In this document: positions 8,555 through 17,842 of the stretch, piece after piece
Layout: every line of letters starts with the position of its first letter
Numbering within the stretch: position 1 is the stretch's first letter
Origin: Brachyspira hampsonii
GTDB taxonomy: Bacteria; Spirochaetota; Brachyspiria; Brachyspirales; Brachyspiraceae
Assembly: GCF_001746205.1 (NCBI RefSeq)
Contig: NZ_MDCO01000012.1
Coordinates: 677,075-741,074 of the forward strand
Length of the DNA: 64,000 nt
Reading direction: 5' to 3'
The notes under the pieces: model-generated
What the model was told of the DNA's origin: nothing
Database searches by the model: none
What the model saw: the letters and a program-made list of their open reading frames with translations, nothing else
Made by a program: the position numbers and the translations under genes

Positions 8555-8601
8555 AGTTATATTATTATGCTTATTAATTAGTACAAGGAGTGCAATAAAT
8601 T

Positions 8602-9561
8602 ATGAAAAAGTTATTCGTAGTATTAACTTCAATTTTTATCGCTGCATCTGCTTACGGTTTAACAAACTCAACTTTGATTGATTTTGCTTTAACAGGTAAT
8701 GCTGATAACTTACAAGCTGGAGAAGGTGATACAAATGAATTAGTTCCAGTTGCAGAAAATCTTTATAATGATAACTGGGTAGTATGGTTGAATGAATCTG
8801 CTAGATTAACAGAAAATCGCAGAAATTCTTATGTTACTAATGTAGATAGTAAAGGTAACAATGGTGCTTGGGAAGCTGGTAAAGTTCTTGGTATAAGAGT
8901 ACATTTCCCATTAGCAGGTTGGAACAGCTATGCTTTAGTAAAACCAGTATATGAACTTGAAATGTATGGCGGTGCTGATGGTACTAAATATACAGAAGGT
9001 AAAGGTGTTATACATAATGTTGGCGAAATTAAATCTATAAGCTCTTGGGTTTACGGACGCAATTTCTTAGTTAGCTATTTTGTAAACTTACAAAATGAAT
9101 ATGGTCAATTAAAATCTTATCCTATGGGTGCTCTTTACTTCAATGGTTGGAGACAAGTAAGATGGGAAAACAGAGAATATTTACCTAATGTTCGCGACAG
9201 AGTATTAGTAAGAGAACCTCTTTATCCTAGAATGATCCCTTCTATTAAATTAGATTCTTTAGGTTTCTACAGAACTAAAGATACAGTTGGAGGAGATTTT
9301 ATCACTTATGTTAAAGATGTAACAGTTGAGTATGATGTAGTAGTTGTTGATGCTGAAGAAGATATCGATGATGAAGGTACTTGGCAGATCTTAAAAACTG
9401 AAAATGACAGAAAACAAGCTATAGAAGCTGCTAGAATACGCGAGCAAGCTGAATTAAGAGCTCTTGAACAAAGACGTATCGGTGACGGTACTCAAGAACA
9501 AGGTGCTGCTGATCAAGGTGCTGCTGCTGATCAAGGTGCTGCTCAAGAACAAGCTCAATAA
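8602..9561 (+). CDS. flaA: Flagellar filament outer-layer (sheath) protein FlaA
   Basis: FlaA forms the sheath around the FlaB core of the periplasmic flagellar filament. The protein has a Sec signal peptide (cleavage after SAYG, about residue 19), the conserved FlaA body ([19 protein letters not shown] near 56, [16 protein letters not shown] near 150, [16 protein letters not shown] near 185) and ends in a Gln/Ala-rich tail with repeated DQGAA units. The sequence is that of Brachyspira FlaA and is the best taxonomic marker in the window. The gene is monocistronic, with a near-consensus promoter upstream and a strong terminator 38 bases after the stop. Confidence 0.97.
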   Translation: MKKLFVVLTSIFIAASAYGLTNSTLIDFALTGNADNLQAGEGDTNELVPVAENLYNDNWVVWLNESARLTENRRNSYVTNVDSKGNNGAWEAGKVLGIRVHFPLAGWNSYALVKPVYELEMYGGADGTKYTEGKGVIHNVGEIKSISSWVYGRNFLVSYFVNLQNEYGQLKSYPMGALYFNGWRQVRWENREYLPNVRDRVLVREPLYPRMIPSIKLDSLGFYRTKDTVGGDFITYVKDVTVEYDVVVVDAEEDIDDEGTWQILKTENDRKQAIEAARIREQAELRALEQRRIGDGTQEQGAADQGAAADQGAAQEQAQ

Positions 9562-9598
9562 TAAATTAGTTTGGAAATAAAAGGCTAATTAATAGATT

Positions 9599-9629
9599 AA
9601 GGGGAAACTTGATAGTTTCCCCTTTTTTT
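9599..9629 (+). terminator. Intrinsic terminator of flaA
   Basis: aaggggaaact and agtttcccctt form an 11-bp stem with a TGAT loop, followed by a T-run. It lies 38 bases past the flaA stop. Confidence 0.95.
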
Positions 9630-9688
9630 ATTGTATTTTTTCTATTTTAGAATATAATTTTATTAAAATTATATTTAAGGAGTTATTT

Positions 9689-10252
9689 ATGAGATTAATG
9701 AAAGAACCTCTAATAAATAAAGATGATACTCTATATATTTGTATTGATGAACAGGTTAAATTAGTTCCTGCTATATATGATATTGATACTGTTATCAAAA
9801 ATACTAATATGCTTTTTAGAACTGCTGATATGCATAATATTCCTGTTTTAGTTACAGAACAGTATCCTAAAGGTCTTGGCGGTACTGATGAGAAAGTTAA
9901 GCTGCCAAAAAATTATAAACTTTTTGCTAAGGAATATTTTAGTATATTTGGTACTGAAGATTTTGTAAATGAGTTTAATTCTATCAATAAAAATAATATT
10001 GTAGTTTTTGGTATAGAAACTCATGTTTGCGTTTATTACAGTGTTGTTCATTTACTAGAAAATGGATATAATGTATATGTTGCCGCTGATGCCTGCTCTT
10101 CCAGAACTAAAGAAAGTAAAGATATAGCTTTAAAGCAAATGGCTAATCTTGGTGCTAATATAGTAACTACAGAGATGATCATATTTGGTCATATAGAAAA
10201 TTGTAAGGTTCCTTGTTTTAAAGATGTTAGTAAATTATTAAAAGATAATTAA
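9689..10252 (+). CDS. Isochorismatase-family cysteine hydrolase
   Basis: The cysteine-hydrolase (isochorismatase) fold carries a catalytic Asp-Lys-Cys triad: the Asp in CIDEQVKL (residue about 20), a Lys in the KNYKLFAKEYFS region, and the Cys in FGIETHVCVYYS (about residue 112), preceded by the usual cis-peptide ETH segment. 187 residues is typical. The substrate cannot be told; members hydrolyse isochorismate, nicotinamide, ureido compounds and others. The start at ATG 9689 is supported by aaggag upstream. It is followed after 22 bases by tpiA, so the two are probably cotranscribed. Confidence 0.85.
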   Translation: MRLMKEPLINKDDTLYICIDEQVKLVPAIYDIDTVIKNTNMLFRTADMHNIPVLVTEQYPKGLGGTDEKVKLPKNYKLFAKEYFSIFGTEDFVNEFNSINKNNIVVFGIETHVCVYYSVVHLLENGYNVYVAADACSSRTKESKDIALKQMANLGANIVTTEMIIFGHIENCKVPCFKDVSKLLKDN

Positions 10253-10274
10253 TATATAATTTAGGAGAAATAAA

Positions 10275-11036
10275 ATGGCTAGAAAAAAACTTATTGCCGG
10301 TAATTGGAAAATGAATAATTCCAATAAAGAAGCTTTAGAATTAGTTAATAGTTTGAAAGGTTTAGTTAAAGATGTTAAAGACAGAGATATTATGATAGCT
10401 CCTACATTCACTTGTCTAAGCGATGTTCATAATGCTATTAAAGGAACTAATATAAAATTAGGTGCTCAGAATTTATATTTTGAGGAAAAGGGTGCTTTTA
10501 CAGGACAGATTTCTGCTGACATGCTTTTGGCTGTAGGATGTGAGTATGTTATCATAGGACACTCTGAATGCCGTGATATATTCGGTGAAAAAGATGAACT
10601 TATAAACAAAAAGGTAAAAAGAGCTTTAGATAAGAATCTTATACCTGTTTTATGTGTAGGCGAGCATTTAGAAGAAAGAGAAAAAGGAATTACTTCTGAT
10701 ATAGTAAGCAATCAAACTAAAGAAGCTTTCAAAGGTTTAAGTGAGGCAGAAGCTAAAAAAGTTGTTATAGCTTATGAACCTGTTTGGGCTATTGGTACAG
10801 GTAAAACTGCTACTCCTCAGGATGCAGATGATGTTCATAAAACTATTAGAGAAACTTTGAAATCTCTTTATAATGATTCTGTTGCTGAAGGTATGATTAT
10901 ACTTTATGGCGGAAGTGTTAATGAAAAGAATGCTGATGATTTGCTTAATATGCCTAATATAGATGGTGCTTTAGTAGGCGGTGCTTCTTTGGTTGCTGAT
11001 AAATTTGCTAGAATAGTTAATTATATAGCTAAGTAA
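10275..11036 (+). CDS. tpiA: Triosephosphate isomerase
   Basis: TpiA interconverts glyceraldehyde-3-phosphate and dihydroxyacetone phosphate in glycolysis. All signatures are present: GNWKMN near residue 7 (Lys), VIIGHSECR near 93 (catalytic His), AYEPVWAIGTG near 163 (catalytic Glu and the mobile loop) and ILYGGSV near 210 (phosphate binding). 253 residues is the normal size for the monomer. A strong terminator follows 23 bases after the stop. Confidence 0.98.
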   Translation: MARKKLIAGNWKMNNSNKEALELVNSLKGLVKDVKDRDIMIAPTFTCLSDVHNAIKGTNIKLGAQNLYFEEKGAFTGQISADMLLAVGCEYVIIGHSECRDIFGEKDELINKKVKRALDKNLIPVLCVGEHLEEREKGITSDIVSNQTKEAFKGLSEAEAKKVVIAYEPVWAIGTGKTATPQDADDVHKTIRETLKSLYNDSVAEGMIILYGGSVNEKNADDLLNMPNIDGALVGGASLVADKFARIVNYIAK

Positions 11037-11059
11037 ATTTAATTATTATATTGTATTTT

Positions 11060-11090
11060 AAGGGCAATGCTTTTTTAGTATTGCCCTTGT
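11060..11090 (+). terminator. Intrinsic terminator of tpiA
   Basis: aagggcaatgc (11060-11070) pairs with gtattgccctt (11078-11088), around a T-rich loop and followed by gttttatttt. Confidence 0.9.
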
Positions 11091-11150
11091 TTTATTTTGC
11101 AAAAAATATATAATATCTCATTATTAAATAATTTAAAAGAGCATAATAAT

Positions 11151-12206
11151 TTGAAGATATTTAAATTGTTTTATATATTATTATTTGTTTTCTATTCAAA
11201 TATTTTATTTTCTCAGCAGCCGCAAATTTCGCTTGTGAAGTTTTATATGTGCGATGGAAACATTGGGAATTCTAAAATATCTATGTATTTAAATATAATT
11301 GATGGAACTAATGTTTTGGGACAATATTATTATAAAAATATAAATCAATTTATAGATATAGAAGGGCATATTAATGAAAATAAATTATATATTGAGGAGA
11401 AAGTCAATAATCGTATAACAGGATATTTTAATGGAATAGTTTCTAATGATTTATTTTTTTCAGGGGAATGGACATCTCAAGATGGAGAAAATAAATATGA
11501 TTTTTCATTTTATATGAATAAATCTTATCCTATAAATACTCTTGATATTATCAGTTTAGATTTGGAAGTTACATTAGATGACGGCAGAAAATTTGAATCG
11601 AGTAAAGATGCTGTAATAATAAAAAATGCAAAAAATCTTAATAATTTAGATAGAATTTCTTTAGATGTTGATGGAGTAAAATCTTTAAATACGAATAGAA
11701 TAGCATTTATGCTTAATAATTCTATTATTGATGAATATAATGTGTGGAAAAAATCTGAAGAAAATAATGAGGATTTTCAATTAATAAAAGAAATAAATGT
11801 TTCTTATTTAGATGAGAATATAATATCATTTACTATATATAATTATTCTTATACGGGCGGAATTCATGGAATATATAATGCGGTGCCTGCTATATATTTA
11901 ATTTCAACAGGTGAAAGAATAGGTTTGAATTTATCAGAGTTAATAGAAAATAAAAATGATAGGGAATTAGTTAATTTGATGAGAAGTAAATTACTCAGGA
12001 ATTTTACAGAAAAAGATTTTTTTGATTTTTATTCTATTGAACTTAGTGATATTTATGATGTAACTCCATCTGGTATAACATTTATATGGCCTTTATATAA
12101 GATTGCCGATTATGCTCATGGTATTATAGAAATTGAGTTTACATATTTAGAGCTTAAGCCTTTTATAAAAAAAGATTCTAAATTTTGGTATTTGTTTAAT
12201 AAATAG
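11151..12206 (+). CDS. Exported DUF3298 (RsiV-like) protein
   Basis: I choose TTG 11151 as start because it gives a clean signal peptide (KIFKLFYILLFVFYSNILFS). The open frame extends to a TTG at 11097, but that start lies at the tpiA terminator and has no ribosome site. The C-terminal half has the DUF3298 pattern: YSYTGGIHGIYN (about residue 245), LSTGERIGLNLSEL and a late PLYKIADYAHGIIEIEFTY. This domain occurs in the lysozyme-sensing anti-sigma factor RsiV and in PdaC-type deacetylases. Here it lacks an N-terminal anti-sigma region and the deacetylase domain. The N-terminal 130 residues are a strand-rich domain I cannot assign. A surface binding or sensing role is inference. Confidence 0.7.
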   Translation: MKIFKLFYILLFVFYSNILFSQQPQISLVKFYMCDGNIGNSKISMYLNIIDGTNVLGQYYYKNINQFIDIEGHINENKLYIEEKVNNRITGYFNGIVSNDLFFSGEWTSQDGENKYDFSFYMNKSYPINTLDIISLDLEVTLDDGRKFESSKDAVIIKNAKNLNNLDRISLDVDGVKSLNTNRIAFMLNNSIIDEYNVWKKSEENNEDFQLIKEINVSYLDENIISFTIYNYSYTGGIHGIYNAVPAIYLISTGERIGLNLSELIENKNDRELVNLMRSKLLRNFTEKDFFDFYSIELSDIYDVTPSGITFIWPLYKIADYAHGIIEIEFTYLELKPFIKKDSKFWYLFNK

Positions 12207-12240
12207 TTTATTGTTTTATATTCTATAGAGGACATATTTT

Positions 12241-12942
12241 ATGAATGATAATGATATTCACCCAATAATGAAAGAGCTTACAAAAGTTACTAAAGAAATG
12301 CCTATGCCTGTTGTAACCGAAATAAAAATAATAACAAACAGAGATGCATATAAAATTTTAATATCTACAATGCTTTCACTTAGGACAAAAGATCCTACAA
12401 CTAGAGATGCTTCTATGAGATTATTTGAAAAAGCTGGAAATCCTAAAGACATGCTGAAACTTACAGAAGAAGAAATAGAAAAACTTATATATCCTGTTGG
12501 TTTTTATAAAGTAAAGGCTAAAAATATATTGGAAGTATCTAAAATGATAATAGATGATTATAACGGACAGGTGCCTGATGAAATAGATGAACTTTTGAAG
12601 CTTAAAGGTGTTGGAAGAAAAGTTGCAAATTTGGTAGTAACTGAAGCATTTGATAAAGACGGTATATGTGTAGATACTCATGTTCATAGAATATCAAACA
12701 GATTCGGATATGTTAATACAAAAACTCCTGAAGAAACAGAGTTTGCTTTGAGAGATAAACTTCCTAAAGAGTATTGGAGGATTTATAATGATACTTTGGT
12801 TGTTTACGGACAGAATTTATGCAAGCCCATTTCTCCGTTATGCTCAAAATGTACAGTATCTCAGTATTGCGATTATTTTAAAAATGAATATAAAGAGCAT
12901 AAAGAGAAAAATAAGGAAAAAAAATCTAATAAGAAAAAATAA
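12241..12942 (+). CDS. nth: Endonuclease III (DNA glycosylase/AP lyase)
   Basis: Nth removes oxidised pyrimidines and nicks the abasic site. The helix-hairpin-helix [13 protein letters not shown] (residues about 118-130) contains the catalytic Lys. [15 protein letters not shown] holds the catalytic Asp. The [4Fe-4S] cluster ligands follow the canonical C-x6-C-x2-C-x5-C spacing ([17 protein letters not shown]). A Lys/Glu-rich C-terminal tail of about 20 residues extends past the cluster. It ends 6 bases from the convergent DMT transporter gene. Confidence 0.96.
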   Translation: MNDNDIHPIMKELTKVTKEMPMPVVTEIKIITNRDAYKILISTMLSLRTKDPTTRDASMRLFEKAGNPKDMLKLTEEEIEKLIYPVGFYKVKAKNILEVSKMIIDDYNGQVPDEIDELLKLKGVGRKVANLVVTEAFDKDGICVDTHVHRISNRFGYVNTKTPEETEFALRDKLPKEYWRIYNDTLVVYGQNLCKPISPLCSKCTVSQYCDYFKNEYKEHKEKNKEKKSNKKK

Positions 12943-12947
12943 ATATA

Positions 12948-13877
12948 TTATTTATTGTTTATTATCTTTTTTGTATTTATTTTATTCATTTTTTTGAATG
13001 AAATATTAGCCTGCGATATTATAACGCCTAATAATATAAAAACTATTCCTATTACAGCAAATACAGTTATATTTTCATCTAAAATGATTTTTGAAGCTAT
13101 TAAAGTTATTATTGGTATGAAGTATATATATGTATTAGTTTTTACAGCACCTAATATTTTTATGGAATAAGCCCAAGTTATAAAACATAAAGTGCATGCT
13201 ATAAAAGATAAAAATAAAAGATTGATTAAGTTTATAGGTTTTAAATAATCATTCATATTTACATCAAAGCCCATAAATAACATTGCAGGCAGCATAAATA
13301 TTATTCCATACATAAAAGTTTTTTTAGTTATTAAAACAGAATTATATCCCAAATCTGCAATTTTTTTTACTAATACAGAATATATTCCCCACATAACAGC
13401 AGCTAATACGGCAAACATATCGCCTATAGGATTTATTTTTAATATAAACTTTCCATTGAATGCTATTACAAATATACCGATTATAGCAAATATGAATCCT
13501 ATAAAGAAATTAATTTTTAATTTTTCTTTTAAAAATACTGATGCGAATATTCCTGTAAATAATGGTCCTATAGCAACCAAAATACCGACATTTGATGCCA
13601 AAGAATAGTTTAATGCTATATTTTCAAATAAATAATAAAGTGTTATTCCGCTTAATCCTGTAAGAGCAAATAATATTTCTTCTTTCTTTGTATGTATTCT
13701 ATTATTCTTGCGGTATATTATTAAGAGTAAAGCAAATCCTAATAAAAACCTGCTGAAAAGTATTTCTATAGGAGAGAAATCTCTTAATAATATTTTTGTA
13801 GAAATAAAAGTAATACCCCACATTAATACACTGAAAAATGTGCATAAGTATGCTTTAATATTTTGATTGATAAACAT
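12948..13877 (-). CDS. EamA/DMT-family transporter
   Basis: About ten hydrophobic helices are arranged as two EamA repeats (residues about 10-140 and 150-290), with the usual start MWGITFISTKIL and second-repeat start MWGIYSVLVKK. Members export amino acids, metabolites or drugs; the substrate cannot be told. The ribosome site TTGGAAG lies just before ATG 13877. The stop of a 49-residue lipoprotein on the same strand is only 14 bases upstream, so the two form a pair. Confidence 0.85.
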   Translation of the reverse strand: MFINQNIKAYLCTFFSVLMWGITFISTKILLRDFSPIEILFSRFLLGFALLLIIYRKNNRIHTKKEEILFALTGLSGITLYYLFENIALNYSLASNVGILVAIGPLFTGIFASVFLKEKLKINFFIGFIFAIIGIFVIAFNGKFILKINPIGDMFAVLAAVMWGIYSVLVKKIADLGYNSVLITKKTFMYGIIFMLPAMLFMGFDVNMNDYLKPINLINLLFLSFIACTLCFITWAYSIKILGAVKTNTYIYFIPIITLIASKIILDENITVFAVIGIVFILLGVIISQANISFKKMNKINTKKIINNK

Positions 13878-13891
13878 TGTGTTTCTTCCAA

Positions 13892-14041
13892 CTATTTAGA
13901 AGAATCTCTTATAATATTTTTTATATATTCATCATCTTCTATGACTTTTATAGAATTTTTATTATCTGTTTCTTTTTTATCAGAACAAGATAATAATAAT
14001 AACATCATTAAAATTAATAAACAATATATCTTTTTCATCAT
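13892..14041 (-). CDS. Small lipoprotein (49 aa)
   Basis: On the minus strand, ATG-ATG at 14041/14038 opens a 49-codon frame ending in TAG at 13892-13894. The product has a classical lipoprotein signal, MMKK then a Leu-rich core and LLLLSC with the lipidated Cys at residue 19. A charged mature tail of 30 residues (SDKKETDNK...) follows. A GGAT lies about 9 bases upstream of the first ATG. It precedes the EamA transporter by 14 bases. Size and lipobox argue that it is real; function unknown. Confidence 0.6.
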   Translation of the reverse strand: MMKKIYCLLILMMLLLLSCSDKKETDNKNSIKVIEDDEYIKNIIRDSSK

Positions 14042-14146
14042 TATGTTATCCGCAAATAAATTATAATATATTATATAAACAGCATATTATATAAACAATA
14101 TAGTCATTAAAAATATAAAAAATAATTACTTTATCGATAAAATTGT

Positions 14147-14174
14147 TTGACAAAATGTTTAAATATAATATTAT
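14147..14174 (+). promoter_or_regulatory. Probable sigma70 promoter of the rhodanese lipoprotein
   Basis: TTGACA at 14147-14152 with TATTAT at 14169-14174 (16-base spacer). TATAAT at 14164 would be too close. The gene start is about 46 bases downstream. Confidence 0.5.
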
Positions 14175-14219
14175 TGTCATTAACATAATATCGGAATAAT
14201 TTTAAAGGAACTATTGAAT

Positions 14220-14612
14220 ATGAAAAAAATTTCATTATATTTTATTATTTCAGTATCATTATTATTTGTATTTTCATGCTCTAAAAAACCTTATGATAAT
14301 ATCAATTTAAAAAAAGCATTAGATTTGATGACTAAATCAACTAATTTAGTTTTATTAGATGTTAGAACAGCAGAAGAATATATGGGAGGAAGTGCCCCTA
14401 ATTCTATTAATATTGATGTTCTCAATACAGATTTCAAAAGTAAAATAGATCTTTTAGATAAAAATAAAGAATATATAGTATACTGCAGAAGCGGAAACAG
14501 ATCTGCTATAGCTTCAAGTATAATGGCTACCAATGGGTTTTTACATGTTTATAATTTGCAAAATGTAAGTTATGCAGATTTTGTAAATGCCATATTAACA
14601 AATCAAAATTAA
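14220..14612 (+). CDS. Rhodanese-like domain lipoprotein
   Basis: The start is ATG 14220, with aaagga ten bases upstream; a TTG at 14214 in frame is too close to that site. The signal ends in LFVFSC (lipidated Cys about residue 20). The mature part is a single rhodanese domain: VLLDVRTAEEYMGGSAPNSINI near residue 42 and the active loop VYCRSGNRSA near 90 with the catalytic Cys. Such periplasmic lipoproteins carry persulfide or act in sulfur or redox chemistry, but the partner is not evident. Monocistronic: promoter-like sequence upstream and a hairpin terminator 45 bases past the stop. Confidence 0.85.
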   Translation: MKKISLYFIISVSLLFVFSCSKKPYDNINLKKALDLMTKSTNLVLLDVRTAEEYMGGSAPNSINIDVLNTDFKSKIDLLDKNKEYIVYCRSGNRSAIASSIMATNGFLHVYNLQNVSYADFVNAILTNQN

Positions 14613-14657
14613 TTTTTTAACATATTAATTTATAAATAATCAAGAATAATCAGTAAT

Positions 14658-14690
14658 AAGCATGGAAATTAAACTCCATGCTTATTTTTA
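14658..14690. terminator. Bidirectional intrinsic terminator
   Basis: aagcatgga (14658-14666) pairs with tccatgctt (14675-14683), with a T-run after it on the plus strand. It lies between the convergent rhodanese lipoprotein and STAS-like genes. Confidence 0.85.
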
Positions 14691-14704
14691 TTGTATTATA
14701 TGCA

Positions 14705-15076
14705 TTATGATGCTTTTATTTCTTTTATAGCTTTTTGTATATCATCGTATATTTTTACTTTTTTATGTGCCTCCAATGATTTTAAAGACCATTTTGAATA
14801 TTCATTTAAACCTGTTAATATTAAATTTCCTCCTCTAAATTCCAATACTTTTTGAGCTTCAAGCATTAAATATATAGCATTGGATATTATGTATTTAGTG
14901 TTATGTGCAAAATGTATGATTATATTTTTTGTGTAATTTTCTAAAAGTCTATTTAGTATATTATAAAGTTCATTGTATATGCTTAAATTAATATCTTTAT
15001 CTATTATTAGTATTATATTTTTATCATCATTTATATAGTATTCTTTTATACTATTTTTTCTAATATTTTTTTCCAT
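14705..15076 (-). CDS. STAS-domain-like protein (possible anti-sigma-factor antagonist)
   Basis: The 123-residue protein has the alternating strand/helix pattern of a STAS domain: IILIIDKDINLSIYNELYNIL (strand then helix), KNIIIHFAHNTKYIISNAIYLMLEAQKVLEFRGGNLILTGL (central strand, the region where the regulatory Ser/Thr sits in SpoIIAA, then the next strand) and a last KVKIYDDIQKAIKEI helix. Family assignment is from pattern, so moderate. No kinase or phosphatase partner is adjacent. The small gene at 15104-15340 lies 27 bases upstream on the same strand. Confidence 0.6.
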   Translation of the reverse strand: MEKNIRKNSIKEYYINDDKNIILIIDKDINLSIYNELYNILNRLLENYTKNIIIHFAHNTKYIISNAIYLMLEAQKVLEFRGGNLILTGLNEYSKWSLKSLEAHKKVKIYDDIQKAIKEIKAS

Positions 15077-15103
15077 AAATTTACTCCTTTTTATTAATTG
15101 ATT

Positions 15104-15340
15104 TTATATTAGATTTCCCCCTTCTCTAAATTTATCAACTTTTTCTTTTAATGTATCATAGAGCCTCAGAAAACTAGGCAAAGATAAATATACAGCAGTG
15201 TCAACATCTACAGTATTTTCTTTTCTCATTTCATTTCCAAGCAGAAGTACAATTTCTTCATCATTTTGTATTATGGCACTTCTATTACTGTATATGCTTC
15301 TTGATTTTTTCATATTGTATTTTGTATTATTTATTTTCAT
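15104..15340 (-). CDS. Hypothetical protein (78 aa)
   Basis: A strong ribosome site (AAAGGAGG) precedes ATG 15340, which supports this small gene. The product is soluble and basic at the N-terminus, with an EEIVLLLGNEMRKEN strand/turn and an AVYLSLPSFLRLYDTLKEKVDKF helix. The overall pattern (short protein, 'VYLS...A..L...L') is reminiscent of DUF3467-type proteins but I do not claim membership. Cotranscribed with the STAS-like gene. Confidence 0.6.
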   Translation of the reverse strand: MKINNTKYNMKKSRSIYSNRSAIIQNDEEIVLLLGNEMRKENTVDVDTAVYLSLPSFLRLYDTLKEKVDKFREGGNLI

Positions 15341-15498
15341 ATTACCTCCTTTTATGATTTATCTATATCATCACAATGTTGTTGTTAATTTTATATTTAT
15401 ATATTTAAATATACTTTATATTTTAAATAAGTCATTAATATGATGTAATATATAGTTCCTATAAATATTAAAAAGTATATATATTATAAAAAAAACCG

Positions 15499-15538
15499 AA
15501 ATTTATACGCATTTTTTACAAAAAACGAGTATGAATTT
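15499..15538. repeat. Imperfect hairpin in a 321-base intergenic gap
   Basis: aaatttatacgcatttttt (15499-15517) pairs with aaaaaacgagtatgaattt (15520-15538) in 16 of 19 positions, with an AC turn. It lies in the gap 15341-15661 between divergent genes. The rest of the gap is poly-A/T-rich DNA, probably holding the promoters of the lolA-like operon, of which I cannot fix one with confidence. Confidence 0.35.
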
Positions 15539-15661
15539 ATTCGTTTCAAATAAAAAAATAAAAAAAATAAAATACTTGTTTTTTATACATTTTTATTATA
15601 TCATATAATATTAGTAAAAAATTGAGTTCAAGTTTAATATTTAAGGAAAGAAAAATAATTT

Positions 15662-16384
15662 ATGAAAAAAATTGTATTGTTTATTATATTGCTAAGTATT
15701 CAAGCCCATTCTCAAATAATGACTCCCGAAAAAGTTGTTAGTATGATATCTAATAGATTTTCTGCTATTAAAGGTTTTTCAGCTAATTTTGTAGAGAGAA
15801 ATGGTGAAAGAGTTTCTTACGGAGATGTTATAACTAAAAATCCTAATTTATTTAGAATGCAATACTCAAGCGGGGGAAATGGACAGTCTATATACTGCAA
15901 TGGGGAAACTCTATGGATAATATTTCCTAGAAATAATGTTGTTGCAGAGCAGAAATTAAATTATGGTGATTCAGGTGCTATATATACTCCCGAAGGAATT
16001 ATGAGACTTACTACTAAATTTAATATAGATTTTTATAATGAAAGGGGACTTGTATCTGTAAATAGCTTTAACGATTCTGAATTGGGAATAGCTAAGTATA
16101 ATAGTTCTTATGCAGCAAATGATAATAGAAAGGCCTATCATATGCTATTAACTTCAAAACAAGCTAGCGTAGACAGAACAGGTTTTACTAAAATACATTT
16201 ATGGGTAGATAATACAGGTATGATTATAAGAATATTGGGAATAACAACTACAAATGTTCCGGTTGAGTATTTATTTACATCTATTAGATATAACCCAAAT
16301 TATGAAGATAATAACAAGGATTTTGAACCAGAGATATCAGAAAATATGCAGGTTCTTAAAGATGGTTTAGTACCTAACAATTAA
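15662..16384 (+). CDS. LolA-like outer-membrane lipoprotein carrier protein
   Basis: LolA shuttles lipoproteins through the periplasm to the outer membrane. The protein has a signal peptide (cleavage after AHS, about residue 18). The LolA/LppX-like pattern follows: a helical MTPEKVVSMISNRFSAIKGFSANFVE, then GDVITKNPNLFRMQY, YCNGETLWIIFP and a strand-rich half-barrel. 240 residues fits. First gene of a plus-strand run; the HTH membrane protein follows 14 bases later. In this lineage it would serve the many lipoproteins with SC-type lipoboxes seen in the window. Confidence 0.8.
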   Translation: MKKIVLFIILLSIQAHSQIMTPEKVVSMISNRFSAIKGFSANFVERNGERVSYGDVITKNPNLFRMQYSSGGNGQSIYCNGETLWIIFPRNNVVAEQKLNYGDSGAIYTPEGIMRLTTKFNIDFYNERGLVSVNSFNDSELGIAKYNSSYAANDNRKAYHMLLTSKQASVDRTGFTKIHLWVDNTGMIIRILGITTTNVPVEYLFTSIRYNPNYEDNNKDFEPEISENMQVLKDGLVPNN

Positions 16385-16398
16385 TTTTAAGGATTTAT

Positions 16399-17775
16399 AT
16401 GGAAACTATAGGTCAAATATTAAAAAATGCTAGAGAAAAGAAAGGGCTTACAATAGAAGAACTTGAGGCTACTACTCATATAGTTGCAAGATTTATAAAG
16501 GCTTTAGAGAATGAAGAATTTGATGTTCTTCCGGGAGAGATATATGTAAAAGGATTCATAAAGAATTTAAGTGATAAATTATCATTAGATGCTGATATGG
16601 TTCTTGAAAGATATAATCTGCAGAAAAACGGCATTAAGTCTGAACAAGATTTATTAAAAGGTAATAAGGGAATAAAAAATATTAAAAAAAATAAAGAGCC
16701 TTTTAAAGAAATCAAAGACAATAAAGATGTTAAAGATACTAAAGAACAGGAAACTAATAAAGAAACCGTAAAAGATACTAATACAAAAGAATCTCTTAAA
16801 GATGTTATCAATACTGAGAAGCATGAAGAGAAAACTATAAAAGAAACAAATAAGAAAAATAAAAATAATAATGCCAATAACCGTGCCGAAACAGATTTGA
16901 TTTTTATGGCAAGGAGAGATTTATATAAATTAAGGAATAAGGATAAATCTATAGTACCTACAATAATTGTTGTACTTGCGGTTATTGTTGTTATAGCCGT
17001 TATAGTTCTTAATTGGAAGAATATAACAGGATTTATATTTCCTTCAAACAATAAGAGACAAAATAGGAATGAAGTTGAGATATCAAAGAATATAGTTGAT
17101 AGTAAGGCTAAGCAAAGTGTAAAGTCTGGGGATATTATATACTTTAAGCCTCTTGGAATATCAGCTACAATTAAGTTTAATAGCATAGGAAATGTTCTTC
17201 ATATAAATATTAATGGACAGGACTTATCTTTCTCTAAAAGCAGTCCTATAATATTGGATTTGAACGGTAATGGAATAAATGATTTTAAGATAAGTGTTAT
17301 AGAAGTTTATGATAATTCTGCTACTGTAGAAATGGAAAAACTTGAAGAAAATCAAATGGTTAATACAGGTTATACAACTGATATTGAAACAGCTGCTGCT
17401 TTAAATAGCACTAATTATAATAACACAGTGTCTACAAATTTACTTGTAATAAATGGAGAAACTTATATAGAACAGGATACTGAGAAAGTAGATATTAGAA
17501 TAGAGATAACTGCTAAGCATTTTGTATATATAAGATATTTTATAGATTCAAACAGACCGGCAACTACTAACCTTTTAAGCGGTAAAACATTGTATTTAGA
17601 GGCTAAAGATGTTGTTATGCTTACTATAGGTAATGCTGGAGAGGTTGTAGTTAAAGTTAATGGGAAAATTATTAATGTAGGAGCTGCTGGGGAAACTGTT
17701 AATAAGACTATAAAATGGGTTAAGAATTTGAATGACTCTACTAGATATAATCTTATTATGTCAGATACTAAATAA
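16399..17775 (+). CDS. RodZ-like HTH membrane protein
   Basis: The cytoplasmic N-terminus is an HTH_25-type helix-turn-helix (IGQILKNAREKKGLTIEELEATTHI...FDVLPGEIYVKGFIKNLSDKL), as in RodZ, which links MreB to the cell wall. It is followed by a long Lys/Glu/Thr linker (about residues 85-170), a basic segment, a single membrane helix (IIVVLAVIVVIAVIVLNW, about 195) and an external strand-rich region with DUF4115-like C-terminus. 458 residues, longer than E. coli RodZ because of the linker and a duplicated external domain. The gene order lolA-like, rodZ-like, rimO is tight. Confidence 0.8.
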   Translation: METIGQILKNAREKKGLTIEELEATTHIVARFIKALENEEFDVLPGEIYVKGFIKNLSDKLSLDADMVLERYNLQKNGIKSEQDLLKGNKGIKNIKKNKEPFKEIKDNKDVKDTKEQETNKETVKDTNTKESLKDVINTEKHEEKTIKETNKKNKNNNANNRAETDLIFMARRDLYKLRNKDKSIVPTIIVVLAVIVVIAVIVLNWKNITGFIFPSNNKRQNRNEVEISKNIVDSKAKQSVKSGDIIYFKPLGISATIKFNSIGNVLHININGQDLSFSKSSPIILDLNGNGINDFKISVIEVYDNSATVEMEKLEENQMVNTGYTTDIETAAALNSTNYNNTVSTNLLVINGETYIEQDTEKVDIRIEITAKHFVYIRYFIDSNRPATTNLLSGKTLYLEAKDVVMLTIGNAGEVVVKVNGKIINVGAAGETVNKTIKWVKNLNDSTRYNLIMSDTK

Positions 17776-17842
17776 TTATTTATTTTTTATCTGAATATTT
17801 TCGGCAGACTATCATATTTAAAATTAAAAAAGGAAATTTAAT

